In this document: piece after piece, positions 6,909-15,213 of the stretch | How positions within the stretch are numbered: position 1 is the first letter of the stretch | Layout of the letters: each line of letters starts with the position of its first letter | Source of the DNA: CAYNFH01 sp964396385 | GTDB taxonomy: Bacteria > Armatimonadota > Chthonomonadetes > Chthonomonadales > CAJBBX01 | DNA length: 16,052 nucleotides | Assembly (NCBI GenBank): GCA_964396385.1 | Contig: CAYNFH010000160.1 | Coordinates: forward strand, 1 to 16,052 | Reading direction: 5' to 3' | The notes under the pieces: generated by a model | Told to the model about the DNA's origin: nothing | Databases searched by the model: none | The model's input: only the letters and a program-made list of their open reading frames with translations | Translations under genes and position numbers: made by a program

Positions 6909-8179
6909 ATGCAGAGGATCATGCGCACCGTCGCCGGCCTCGTGAGTGTGGCGATACCGCTATCCGGCTGCGGAGGCGGACGCTCCTCATCCGGCACCGG
7001 GCCACTTCCGCCCGCCGTCTCCGAGGCCCTCCAGCGCGGAACATCGGTCGACCCATCGGTCGTCACCGCCAACAACCACTTCGGTTTCAATCTGCTGGGC
7101 CAGTTGGCGACCGCGACCCCGAATCAAAACGTCTTCATCTCCCCCACCAGCATCTCGCTGGCGCTGGAGATGACCTACAACGGCGCCGCGGGCCAGACCC
7201 TGTCCGCCATGGCGCAAACCCTCCAGCTCGCCAACCCGGACCCTGATACCGTCAATCAGGCCAACTCGGCGCTCCAGGCGAGCATGGTCTCTCCGGACCT
7301 GAAGGTGACGCTGGACATCGCCAACTCCCTCTGGATCCGCCAGAGCGACCACACCGTGAAGCCCGCGTTCATCCAGGCCAACCAGACCTACTACGGCAGC
7401 CAGGTCGGCGACCTGTCCGGCGGAGTGCCACCCATCAACGCGTGGGTCAACTCAGCCACCCAGGGTACTATCCCCACCATCCTGCCGGACAGCTACGACC
7501 TGAGACCTGTGGTTGCGGTCCTGGTGAACGCCATCTACTTCAAGGGCGCCTGGACAACGTCGTTCGACCCGGCTAACACGGTGAACGGTTCCTTCACTCG
7601 GCCGGACGGCAGGTCCGTGTCCGTTCCATTGATGAATCAGAACGGCACCTACGCCTACTACAGCGGCACCGGAATCCAGGTGATAAAGCTGCCGTACGGC
7701 AGCGGAAGGCTGAATATGCTGATCGCCCTGCCGGCCCCCGGCAGCGACTGGGCGGCCTTCCGGAGCGGCATCACGGAGGAGAACCTCGCATCGTGGACCG
7801 GCAAGATGCAGCAAACGCAGGGCCATGTCGCACTGCCGAAGTTCACCATCAGCTACGGCTCAGGGCTGTACGCCCCACTCACCGCACTTGGGATGGGCAT
7901 CGCGTTCGACCCGAGACAGGCAGATTTCAGCAACCTGGCCGACTTCAGCGGCCTGGTTGAGCGCGCCTACCTCAAGGACGTAATCCACAAAACGTATCTT
8001 GCGGTAGACGAGCTGGGCACGACCGCGTCCGCCGCAACCGGCATCACAGTCGGGGTTGGGTCTAGGCCAGTAAGCTCCTTCACCATGACCGTGGACCACC
8101 CGTTCTTCTGCGCGATTCAGGACGGCAAGACGGACGAGATCCTCTTCATGGGCCTGATCATCGACCCGACGGCAAAACA

Positions 8180-8183
<4 letters not shown>
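6909..8183 (+). CDS. Serpin-family protease inhibitor, predicted lipoprotein
   Basis: 424 residues. The N-terminus is a lipoprotein signal: hydrophobic 6-17 and lipobox LSGC with Cys21, then a Gly/Ser-rich linker. The serpin fold starts about residue 53 (NNHFGFNLLGQL, NVFISPTSISLALEMTYNGAAG). Marks of the family are LVNAIYFKGAW (205-215), the hinge DELGTTASAAT (367-377) and TVDHPFFCAI (394-403). Counting from Glu368 as P17 puts P1-P1' near Gly384-Ser385, in a reactive loop with Val/Gly and no Arg/Lys before it. The small-residue hinge is that of an inhibitory serpin, probably against an elastase- or subtilisin-like serine protease (inference). Serpins trap proteases irreversibly by loop insertion. 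AAGGAG lies 9 nt before ATG 6909. The stop overlaps the convergent purF stop by 4 nt. Confidence 0.93.
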
Positions 8184-9668
<1,485 letters not shown>

Positions 9669-9673
<5 letters not shown>

Positions 9674-9759
9674 CCCCTCTCCTGTTCTTCGGGGGGAGCG
9701 AGCGTTTGGAGTCGAGCGAGCGCAGGCTCCGCGAAGCTCCCTTGGGGGCAGGGGGTGAG
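9669..9759. repeat. 91-bp element with inverted ends covering the purF start
   Basis: CTCACCCCCT (9669-9678) and AGGGGGTGAG (9750-9759) are perfect 10-bp inverted ends. Inside are the repeated word GAGCGAGCG (9695-9703 and 9714-9722), and GGGAGC / GCTCCC. The left end contains the purF GTG (9673-9671) and its Shine-Dalgarno sequence. Folded in the purL-purF message, the ends would pair and bury the purF ribosome site. Confidence 0.7.
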
Positions 9760-9780
9760 GGCTTCAGGATTCGGAGACCG

Positions 9781-9820
9781 AACACCTGAACACCTGAACA
9801 CCTGAACACCTGAACACCTA
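9781..9820. repeat. 8-bp tandem repeat (AACACCTG), five copies
   Basis: Four exact copies of AACACCTG (9781-9812) are followed by AACACCTA (9813-9820). The array begins 10 bp after the purL stop and lies between purL and purF. The 10-mer TCCGAATCCT lies on the minus strand at 9775-9766, beside the array. As the array is intergenic, copy-number change would alter spacing only and not a reading frame. Confidence 0.93.
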
Positions 9821-9830
9821 CCCTGTGCGC

Positions 9831-12083
9831 TCACGGCCGCCTCCCCTGCATCAGCGCATCGATGGCCCCCCCGTACACTCCGGCCAACTCCGCGATGGGC
9901 TCGTCCACAAGCGGCTCTCCATCGATGGCGATGCGCAGCCGGTCGCCGCCCACGGTGCCTATCCACTGGGCGGTGATACCGTGCTGCTGCGCAAGCTGCT
10001 CCACCTTCTTGAGCTGCCGCTCGGACTTGAGCGAGACGACCACCCTTCCCTGCTCCTCGCCGAACAGGATGGCGCTGGGCGGCAGATTGCCGAAGTCCTC
10101 GTACCGCAGCAGTACCGCCGCGCCCACGCCGTCCGGCACGGCGCACTCCGTCAGGCAGACGGCGAGGCCGCCGTCCGAGCAGTCGTGCGCGGAGGCGAAC
10201 AGCCCCTGGCCGATGCCCGCCAGAAGGCACTCCTGGAGCCTCCGCTCCGCGGCGAGATCCACCCGCGGCGGGAACCCCGCCTCCTGGTTGTGGATCACGG
10301 CGAGGAACTCGCTCCCTCCCAGGCCGCCGGTGGGGTCCGAAATCGCGCGGAGCAGGACCAGCACGTCCCCCTCCTCGCCGAACGCCAGACCGCACCGGCG
10401 GTTCACGTCCTCCAGGATCCCCAGCATGCCGATGATGGGCGTGGGGAAGATGGCGCCGTCTGGCGTCTCGTTGTAGAAGGAGACGTTACCGGAAACCACC
10501 GGGATGCCGAATGCCTCCGTGGCGGAGGCGATCCCCTCCACCGCCTTGCGGAACTGCCAGAACGCGGCGGGCTTCTCCGGGTTGCCGAAGTTCAGGCCGT
10601 CCGTAATGCCCGCGGGTCGCCCGCCCACACAGGCGACGTTTCGCGCCGCCTCGGCAACGGCAATCTGACCACCCACAAATGGGTCTAGCGCGCAGTAGCG
10701 GCCGTTTCCATCGGTCTTCAGCGCAATACCCTGGCCCGTGCCCTTGATGCGGATCACCGCCGCGTCCCCTTCGCCAGGGCCGAACACCGTCTGGGTCTGG
10801 ACCATGGAGTCGTACTGCTCGGTCACCCACCGCTTGCTCGCGATAGTCGGGGATGCGAGGAGCTTGCGCAGGGTCGCGCCGTAGTCGGTCGGCTCTGGCA
10901 TGGTCAGCGGATCGAACGCCTGGACCTTTTCGATATAGCCGGGCGCCTGCGCCTGGAGCTCGTAGGTGGGACACATCTCGGTCAGCGCGTAGGCGGGTAT
11001 CTCCGCGGCGATCTGGTCGCCTTCCATCACCCGCACGATGCCGTCGTCCGTAACGTGGCCGATGACCACGGCATTCAGCTCCCACTTGCGGAAGATGGCC
11101 GCGATCCGCTCCTCGGCGCCGTTACGTACGATTGCCAGCATCCGCTCCTGGGACTCCGAGAGCATCACCTCGTAGGGGGTCATGCCCTCCTCGCGCCGCG
11201 GCACCTTGAGCACGTCGATCTGCATGCCGGTGCCCGCCTTGGCAGCGGTCTCGCAGGTCCCGCAGGTCAGGCCCGCCGCGCCCATGTCCTGGATGCCGAT
11301 GATGTCTCCGGTGGCCAGCGCCTCCAGGGTAGCCTCGATGAGCAGCTTCTCCATGAACGGGTCGCCCATCTGCACGTTAGGTCGACGGCTCTCCGAATCC
11401 GGCCCCAGTTCTACAGAGGCGAAGGTCGCGCCGTGGATGCCGTCCCGGCCCGTGCTGGAGCCCACGTACATCACTGCGTTGCCGACCCCCTCCGCACGGG
11501 CGGAGGCGATCCTATCCAGCTCCACTACGCCGACCGCCATCGCATTGACCAGCGGGTTGCCTGAATAGCAGCGGTTGAAAACCACCTCGCCTGCCACCGT
11601 CGGCACTCCAACGCAGTTGCCGTAGTGCGAGATACCGGCCACCACGTGCTCGAAGAGGTAACGGTTCCGGGCGAATGCGGGCCCGGGGTCGATGGGACCG
11701 AACCGCAGGCTGTTAAGGTTGGCGATCGGGCGGGCGCCCATGGTGAAGATGTCGCGCAGGATGCCGCCCACGCCGGTAGCGGCGCCCTGGAACGGCTCCA
11801 CGGCGGAAGGGTGGTTGTGGCTCTCTATTTTGAAGACGATACCCAGTCGCTCATCCAGCCGGACGACGCCGGCATTCTCCAGCGCGCCCTGCTGCTGCGC
11901 GTCACGGTAGGTCTTGAATAGGGAGAGGACGGGGCGGGAGTACTTGTAGCCGCAGTGCTCCGACCACATGACCGCAAACATGCCGAGCTCGGTCTCGCTC
12001 GGCTCCCTGCCTAGAATGCCCTCGATGCGCTGGTACTCGAAGTCATTCAGGCCCATGTCACGGTAGAGGTCCGGGTGAGCCAT
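9831..12083 (-). CDS. purL: Phosphoribosylformylglycinamidine synthase, PurL subunit
   Basis: 750 residues, the small Bacillus/Thermotoga-type PurL that works with separate PurS and PurQ (neither is in the window). It converts FGAR to FGAM using ATP and glutamine-derived ammonia. Diagnostic segments are AVMWSEHCGYKYSRPVL (His43 region), IESHNHPSAVEPFQGAATG (87-105), GVGGILRDIFTMGARPIA, GSSTGRDGIHGATFAS, DMGAAGLTCGTCETAAK and a second repeat with DCSDGGLAV near the C-terminus. ATG 12083 is the natural N-terminus for the family. The DNA before it is pyrimidine-rich (CATCCTTTCCTTTCC) with no Shine-Dalgarno sequence; ATG 12056 (residue 10) also lacks one. Translation may be weak or S1-dependent. 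prs lies 404 nt upstream on the same strand and purF 157 nt downstream. Confidence 0.97.
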   Translation of the reverse strand: MAHPDLYRDMGLNDFEYQRIEGILGREPSETELGMFAVMWSEHCGYKYSRPVLSLFKTYRDAQQQGALENAGVVRLDERLGIVFKIESHNHPSAVEPFQGAATGVGGILRDIFTMGARPIANLNSLRFGPIDPGPAFARNRYLFEHVVAGISHYGNCVGVPTVAGEVVFNRCYSGNPLVNAMAVGVVELDRIASARAEGVGNAVMYVGSSTGRDGIHGATFASVELGPDSESRRPNVQMGDPFMEKLLIEATLEALATGDIIGIQDMGAAGLTCGTCETAAKAGTGMQIDVLKVPRREEGMTPYEVMLSESQERMLAIVRNGAEERIAAIFRKWELNAVVIGHVTDDGIVRVMEGDQIAAEIPAYALTEMCPTYELQAQAPGYIEKVQAFDPLTMPEPTDYGATLRKLLASPTIASKRWVTEQYDSMVQTQTVFGPGEGDAAVIRIKGTGQGIALKTDGNGRYCALDPFVGGQIAVAEAARNVACVGGRPAGITDGLNFGNPEKPAAFWQFRKAVEGIASATEAFGIPVVSGNVSFYNETPDGAIFPTPIIGMLGILEDVNRRCGLAFGEEGDVLVLLRAISDPTGGLGGSEFLAVIHNQEAGFPPRVDLAAERRLQECLLAGIGQGLFASAHDCSDGGLAVCLTECAVPDGVGAAVLLRYEDFGNLPPSAILFGEEQGRVVVSLKSERQLKKVEQLAQQHGITAQWIGTVGGDRLRIAIDGEPLVDEPIAELAGVYGGAIDALMQGRRP

Positions 12084-12112
12084 GGAAAGGAAAGGATGAG
12101 GGATGGGCGTTG

Positions 12113-12132
12113 AGGGATGAATCCGGATCCCT
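12113..12132. repeat. Small inverted repeat between purL and the GGG-tract array
   Basis: AGGGAT (12113-12118) pairs with ATCCCT (12127-12132) around GAATCCGG. The 10-mer GAATCCGGAT (12119-12128) is shared with the cysE-floT gap (1643-1652). It directly adjoins the heptamer array. Confidence 0.5.
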
Positions 12133-12163
12133 GTACCCTACACCCTAGCCCCTAGACCCTCAG
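12129..12163 (-). repeat. Heptamer array with five GGG tracts upstream of purL (possible G-quadruplex)
   Basis: On the plus strand five units of CCCTNNN follow each other with period 7: CCCTGTA, CCCTACA, CCCTAGC, CCCTAGA, CCCTCAG. On the purL sense strand this reads as GGG tracts separated by TCTA, CTA (after GGGG), TGTA and TACA. That satisfies the canonical G3+N1-7 quadruplex pattern with one tract to spare. It lies about 45-75 nt upstream of the purL ATG, and so within its probable 5' leader or promoter. Confidence 0.75.
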
Positions 12164-12166
12164 TGT

Positions 12167-12172
12167 AGTATA
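12167..12172 (-). promoter_or_regulatory. Possible -10 element for purL
   Basis: TATACT on the minus strand lies just upstream of the GGG-tract array. No convincing -35 hexamer occurs at 16-18 nt. If used, transcription would start at about the first GGG tract and give a leader of roughly 75-80 nt. Confidence 0.25.
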
Positions 12173-12176
12173 CCTC

Positions 12177-12205
12177 TTGCCGGTCGCCCCTGCCTGTGGT
12201 ACACT
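12177..12205 (+). promoter_or_regulatory. Candidate sigma-70-type promoter for the ncRNA
   Basis: TTGCCG (12177-12182), 17-nt spacer, TACACT (12200-12205). Each hexamer keeps four of six consensus bases at ideal spacing. It points rightward into a 280-bp stretch with no credible ORF, toward the 3' end of prs. It is divergent from and nearly adjacent to the possible purL -10. Confidence 0.45.
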
Positions 12206-12211
12206 CAACCC

Positions 12212-12433
12212 GCGAATGCCGCGCACTCGTCTTGCAGCCCTGCAGGCGAATGGTGATGTTCCGCTGAAGTTCTGAGCCAACGCCCAGTAAATAGGGAGTA
12301 TGACTCGGCTCGCTGAGTGGCAGCCCCGTAACGGGGAATCGCGATGCGCGCTGGCGTACATCCGCCCGTGTTTATCGGGTTCTTGACTTCTGGGGCACAC
12401 GGCGCGGCGGGGAATATGGTCACGTCGAGGGGT
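12212..12433 (+). ncRNA. ssrS: Candidate structured RNA, 6S-like
   Basis: No convincing ORF exists in the prs-purL gap, but a long interrupted helix can be drawn. CCCT (12238-12241) pairs with AGGG (12428-12431), CGA (12247-12249) with TCG, and GTGA (12253-12256) with TCAC (12420-12423). TGTTCC (12257-12262) pairs with GGAATA (12411-12416), and GCTG with CGGC (12405-12408). Then comes an asymmetric bubble, and GCCCAG (12282-12287) with CTGGGGC. Apical hairpins lie at 12303-12318, 12324-12336 and 12341-12366. An about 195-nt RNA with a broken closing stem and a central bubble resembles 6S RNA, the RNA-polymerase-binding regulator. GATGTTC near the 5' side and CTGAGCC also occur in E. coli 6S as I recall it. 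The several apical hairpins fit less well. A leader on the purL strand is the alternative. Ends are approximate. Confidence 0.42.
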
Positions 12434-12487
12434 TGTTGCTCAGGCCCGGCGGTCCTGCGCAACTACCCCTCTCCGCGTCTGGCCGCC

Positions 12488-13453
12488 TTAGTGATCTGCG
12501 TAGTGCTGGAAAAGCTCGCTGACGGATAGGTCCGAGTGGATGCGGCGGATGGCGTCCGCGAGCAGCGGCGCCACCGAAATCACCTCGATCTTGCTGCACT
12601 GTTTGGACGGCGGGAGCGGCACCGTGTCCGTAATCAGCATGCTGCTCAAGACCGAGTTCTCCACGCGTTGAATGGCGTTGCCGGAAAGGACTCCATGCGT
12701 ACAGCAGGCGTGGACCTCCCGCGCCCCTCGGTCCACCAGCGCCTGCGCGCCCTGGACAATGGATCCCCCCGTATCAATCAGGTCGTCGATCATCACGCAG
12801 ACCTTCCCCTCCACGTCGCCGATGATCTCCATGATCTCCACCTGGTTCGCCTCCGGGCGGCGCTTGGCGATGATCGCGATGGGCGTGCCGAGCTGCTCCG
12901 CAAGGGCCCGCGCCCGCGCCACCCCGCCCACGTCCGGAGAGACCACCACCCTCCCGCCGTCCCGAATGCCCCTCCGCGTCAGAGCATCGGCCATAAGGGG
13001 ACCGGCGACCAGGTGGTCCATGGGGATGTCGAAGAAGCCCTGGATCTGCCCCGCATGGAGATCCACGCACAGCACACGGGTCGCGCCCGCGTTGGTAATC
13101 AGGTTGGCCACCAGCCGGGCGGTGACGGGCTCCCGGGGCTTGATCTTCTTGTCCTGCCGCGCGTAACCGTAGTACGGGAGCACCACCGTGATGCGCCGTG
13201 CCGACGCCCGCCGGAACGCGTCGATCATGATCAGCAGCTCCATCAGGTTGTCGTTCACCGGATAGCAGGTCGGCTGGATTAGGAAGACGTCGAGCCCGCG
13301 GGCGCTCTCCTCAATCTTGACGCTTATCTCGCCGTCGGAGAACTTTGTGACCGTGCAGCAGCCGAGCGACACGTGCAGCTCGGCCGCGATCTTCTCTGCG
13401 AGGGCTGGGTTGGCGTTGCCGGTGAATATCCTGAGCGTGTCGGGGCTCTGCAT
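12488..13453 (-). CDS. prs: Ribose-phosphate pyrophosphokinase
   Basis: 321 residues, normal for class I PRPP synthase. It transfers pyrophosphate from ATP to ribose 5-phosphate, giving PRPP for purines, pyrimidines, His, Trp and NAD. Visible motifs: FTGNANPALAEKIA (10-23), KFSDGEISVKI (37-47), PYYGYARQDKK (93-103), the metal/ATP-site His133 in VDLHAGQIQGFFDIP, the flexible loop AKRRPEANQ (196-204) and the PRPP/ribose-phosphate loop VMIDDLIDTGGSI (220-232). ATG 13453 has AGGAG 6 nt upstream. It follows glmU by 53 nt on the same strand, the gene order also found in Bacillus (gcaD-prs). Its product is the substrate of PurF encoded further downstream. Confidence 0.97.
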   Translation of the reverse strand: MQSPDTLRIFTGNANPALAEKIAAELHVSLGCCTVTKFSDGEISVKIEESARGLDVFLIQPTCYPVNDNLMELLIMIDAFRRASARRITVVLPYYGYARQDKKIKPREPVTARLVANLITNAGATRVLCVDLHAGQIQGFFDIPMDHLVAGPLMADALTRRGIRDGGRVVVSPDVGGVARARALAEQLGTPIAIIAKRRPEANQVEIMEIIGDVEGKVCVMIDDLIDTGGSIVQGAQALVDRGAREVHACCTHGVLSGNAIQRVENSVLSSMLITDTVPLPPSKQCSKIEVISVAPLLADAIRRIHSDLSVSELFQHYADH

Positions 13454-13506
13454 CTCCGTCTCCTGGTGTCTTCTTGGACAGAATGGCGGACGACAACGGC
13501 GGGCGC

Positions 13507-14922
13507 TCAGGCCCGCGACCTCTCACGCCGGGCGCGTGCCCAGCCGGGCTTGATACTCGGACGGCTCCTCGCGATCGCCAGCGCGTCCGGCGGTACGTCC
13601 TGGTTGATGGGGCTCCCCGCCGCCACGTAAGCACCATCGCCGATGGTGACCGGCGCGATGAGCGTGGCGTGCGTTCCGATGAAAGCCTCCTTGCCGATGG
13701 TGGTGCGGTGCTTACGCACCCCGTCGTAGTTGCAGGTGACTACGCCGGCCCCGATGTTCGTGCCGGCTCCCACCTCCGCATCCCCTACATAGCTCAGGTG
13801 CGAAGCGGAGACCTTTTCGCCCAGCACCGCATTCTTAAGTTCCACGAAGTCGCCGATTTTCACATTGTCCGCCAGCCGGCAGCCCGGACGGAGGTTCGCA
13901 TAGGGGCCTATTCGGACTCCGTTGCCCACGCGGCTCTCCACCACCTGGGAGGCGAGGATGCGCGCCCCGCTGCCTACCTCGCTGTCGGCGATCCGCGTGT
14001 GGGGGCCAATCGAGCACCCCTCACCGATTGCGGTGGTTCCCGTGAGGTACGTTTGCGGCTCCAGGACGGTGTCTTGACCGACGCGGACTCCGGCGTCCAC
14101 GTAGGTCGCGGCAGGGTCCACCACCGTCACGCCGCCCAGCATCAGCTCCCGAAGGATGCGACCGCGCATGATGCCGGCCACCTCGGCCAGCTCCACCCGC
14201 GTGTTGACACCCAGCACTTCTTCCGGGTCTTCAGCGGCAATGGCCTCTACCCTCTCTCCATCGCCCGAAAGAATGCCGATAACATCCGTGAGATACAGCT
14301 CGCCCTGCGCATTGTCCGGCGCCAGGCGGCCCAACGCGGCGAACAGAGAAGGGCCGTTGAAACAGTAGATGGACGGATTGCACTCCCTAATTGCCCGCTG
14401 CTCAGGCGTCGTGTCCCGGTGCTCGACGATGGCGGCGACCGTGCCGTCCGGATTGCGGACGATGCGTCCGTACCCGGTCGGATCGTCGAAGACGACCGTC
14501 AGGAGCGTCGCCGCCGCGCCGGTCCGCCGGTGGTGGTCCAGTAGACGGGCGAGAGTGCCGGCCGTCAGGAGCGGAACGTCGCCGGCAGTCACCAGAATGT
14601 CGCCGTCGAAGTCTCGAAGCTGGGTCTCGGAGGCCCGAGCCGCATCGCCGGAGCCTCGCTGTTCAGGCTGGAGCGCATACTCCACGTCCGATCCAAGGCC
14701 GGATCGGACCGCATCCGCCTCATATCCCACCACCACCACTACGCGGTTAGCGCCCGCGCCGCGGCACGCGTTGACAACGTGGCCCGTGAGCGGCACGCCA
14801 CAGATGGGATGGAGGGGCTTGGGGAGACGAGACTTCATGCGCGTGGACCTGCCGGCCGCGAGGATGACGGCCGCGCAGTCGCGCTGGTTTGCGCCGGCCG
14901 TTGGCGGGGGGAATTCGGACAT
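13507..14922 (-). CDS. glmU: Bifunctional GlmU: glucosamine-1-P acetyltransferase / GlcNAc-1-P uridyltransferase
   Basis: 471 residues, close to the usual 450-460. It makes UDP-GlcNAc for peptidoglycan. The N-terminal uridyltransferase domain (about 15-245) has ILAAGRSTRMKSRLPKPLH (20-38), QPEQRGSGDA (85-94), the metal-binding Asp of AGDVPLL (113-119), GYGRIVR and the GVNTRVELA linker (238-246). The C-terminal left-handed beta-helix (about 265-450) has YANLRPGCRL, KNAVLGEKVSASHLSYVGDAEVG (His375, expected acetyltransfer base) and NIGAGVVTCNYDG (389-401). The final 20 residues are Arg-rich. ATG 14922, with GAGGAG 9 nt upstream, is preferred. An in-frame start at 15039 would add 39 unlike residues and overlap the promoter. 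It is the first gene of a probable glmU-prs operon. Confidence 0.96.
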   Translation of the reverse strand: MSEFPPPTAGANQRDCAAVILAAGRSTRMKSRLPKPLHPICGVPLTGHVVNACRGAGANRVVVVVGYEADAVRSGLGSDVEYALQPEQRGSGDAARASETQLRDFDGDILVTAGDVPLLTAGTLARLLDHHRRTGAAATLLTVVFDDPTGYGRIVRNPDGTVAAIVEHRDTTPEQRAIRECNPSIYCFNGPSLFAALGRLAPDNAQGELYLTDVIGILSGDGERVEAIAAEDPEEVLGVNTRVELAEVAGIMRGRILRELMLGGVTVVDPAATYVDAGVRVGQDTVLEPQTYLTGTTAIGEGCSIGPHTRIADSEVGSGARILASQVVESRVGNGVRIGPYANLRPGCRLADNVKIGDFVELKNAVLGEKVSASHLSYVGDAEVGAGTNIGAGVVTCNYDGVRKHRTTIGKEAFIGTHATLIAPVTIGDGAYVAAGSPINQDVPPDALAIARSRPSIKPGWARARRERSRA

Positions 14923-15009
14923 TGTCGGGCACTCCTCGACGGCTACGGCGCCTGGAGCAGGGCCGGGACGGCCCGCGCGGCACATGCGTTTGCCGGCCGC
15001 GGCGTTCTC

Positions 15010-15039
15010 ATTATAGACAGCAGGGAAAGGGCCTGTCAA
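15010..15039 (-). promoter_or_regulatory. Consensus sigma-70 promoter for glmU-prs
   Basis: On the minus strand TTGACA (15039-15034) and TATAAT (15015-15010) are separated by 18 nt: both hexamers are perfect consensus. The implied start near 15003 gives a leader of about 80 nt before glmU ATG 14922. The rest of the 291-bp gap toward the divergent HD-GYP gene shows no equally clear site. Confidence 0.85.
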
Positions 15040-15213
15040 GGCCGCGAGAGATGCCGTCAGAGCCGGCTCCGGCCAGGCCGGGAGGCCGAGGTCCCGATCA
15101 TTGTGCCGGCCAAATACCTGGCGAAATGACTAAGTTTACTCTCATCGTTTGGTCCCGCTTATGGAACAAACCGTTGGTCACGCGACCGCCGCACTTCTAC
15201 TGATGAGGTCCGT

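Noticed and set aside
12084..12487. Purine, PRPP or cobalamin riboswitch on the purL strand
   Set aside because: I found no recognisable conserved core; the minus strand has GCTGCCACTC, only loosely like a B12 box, and the other conserved boxes are missing.
12152..12529. Small open frames on both strands of the prs-purL gap
   Set aside because: Short, Arg/Pro-rich, without ribosome sites and overlapping each other; better explained by a structured RNA.
13474..14544. Plus-strand open frame opposite glmU
   Set aside because: Antisense shadow; no family-like segments.
14923..15039. N-terminal extension of glmU
   Set aside because: Would start on the -35 box of the consensus promoter and add residues unlike GlmU; ATG 14922 has its own ribosome site.
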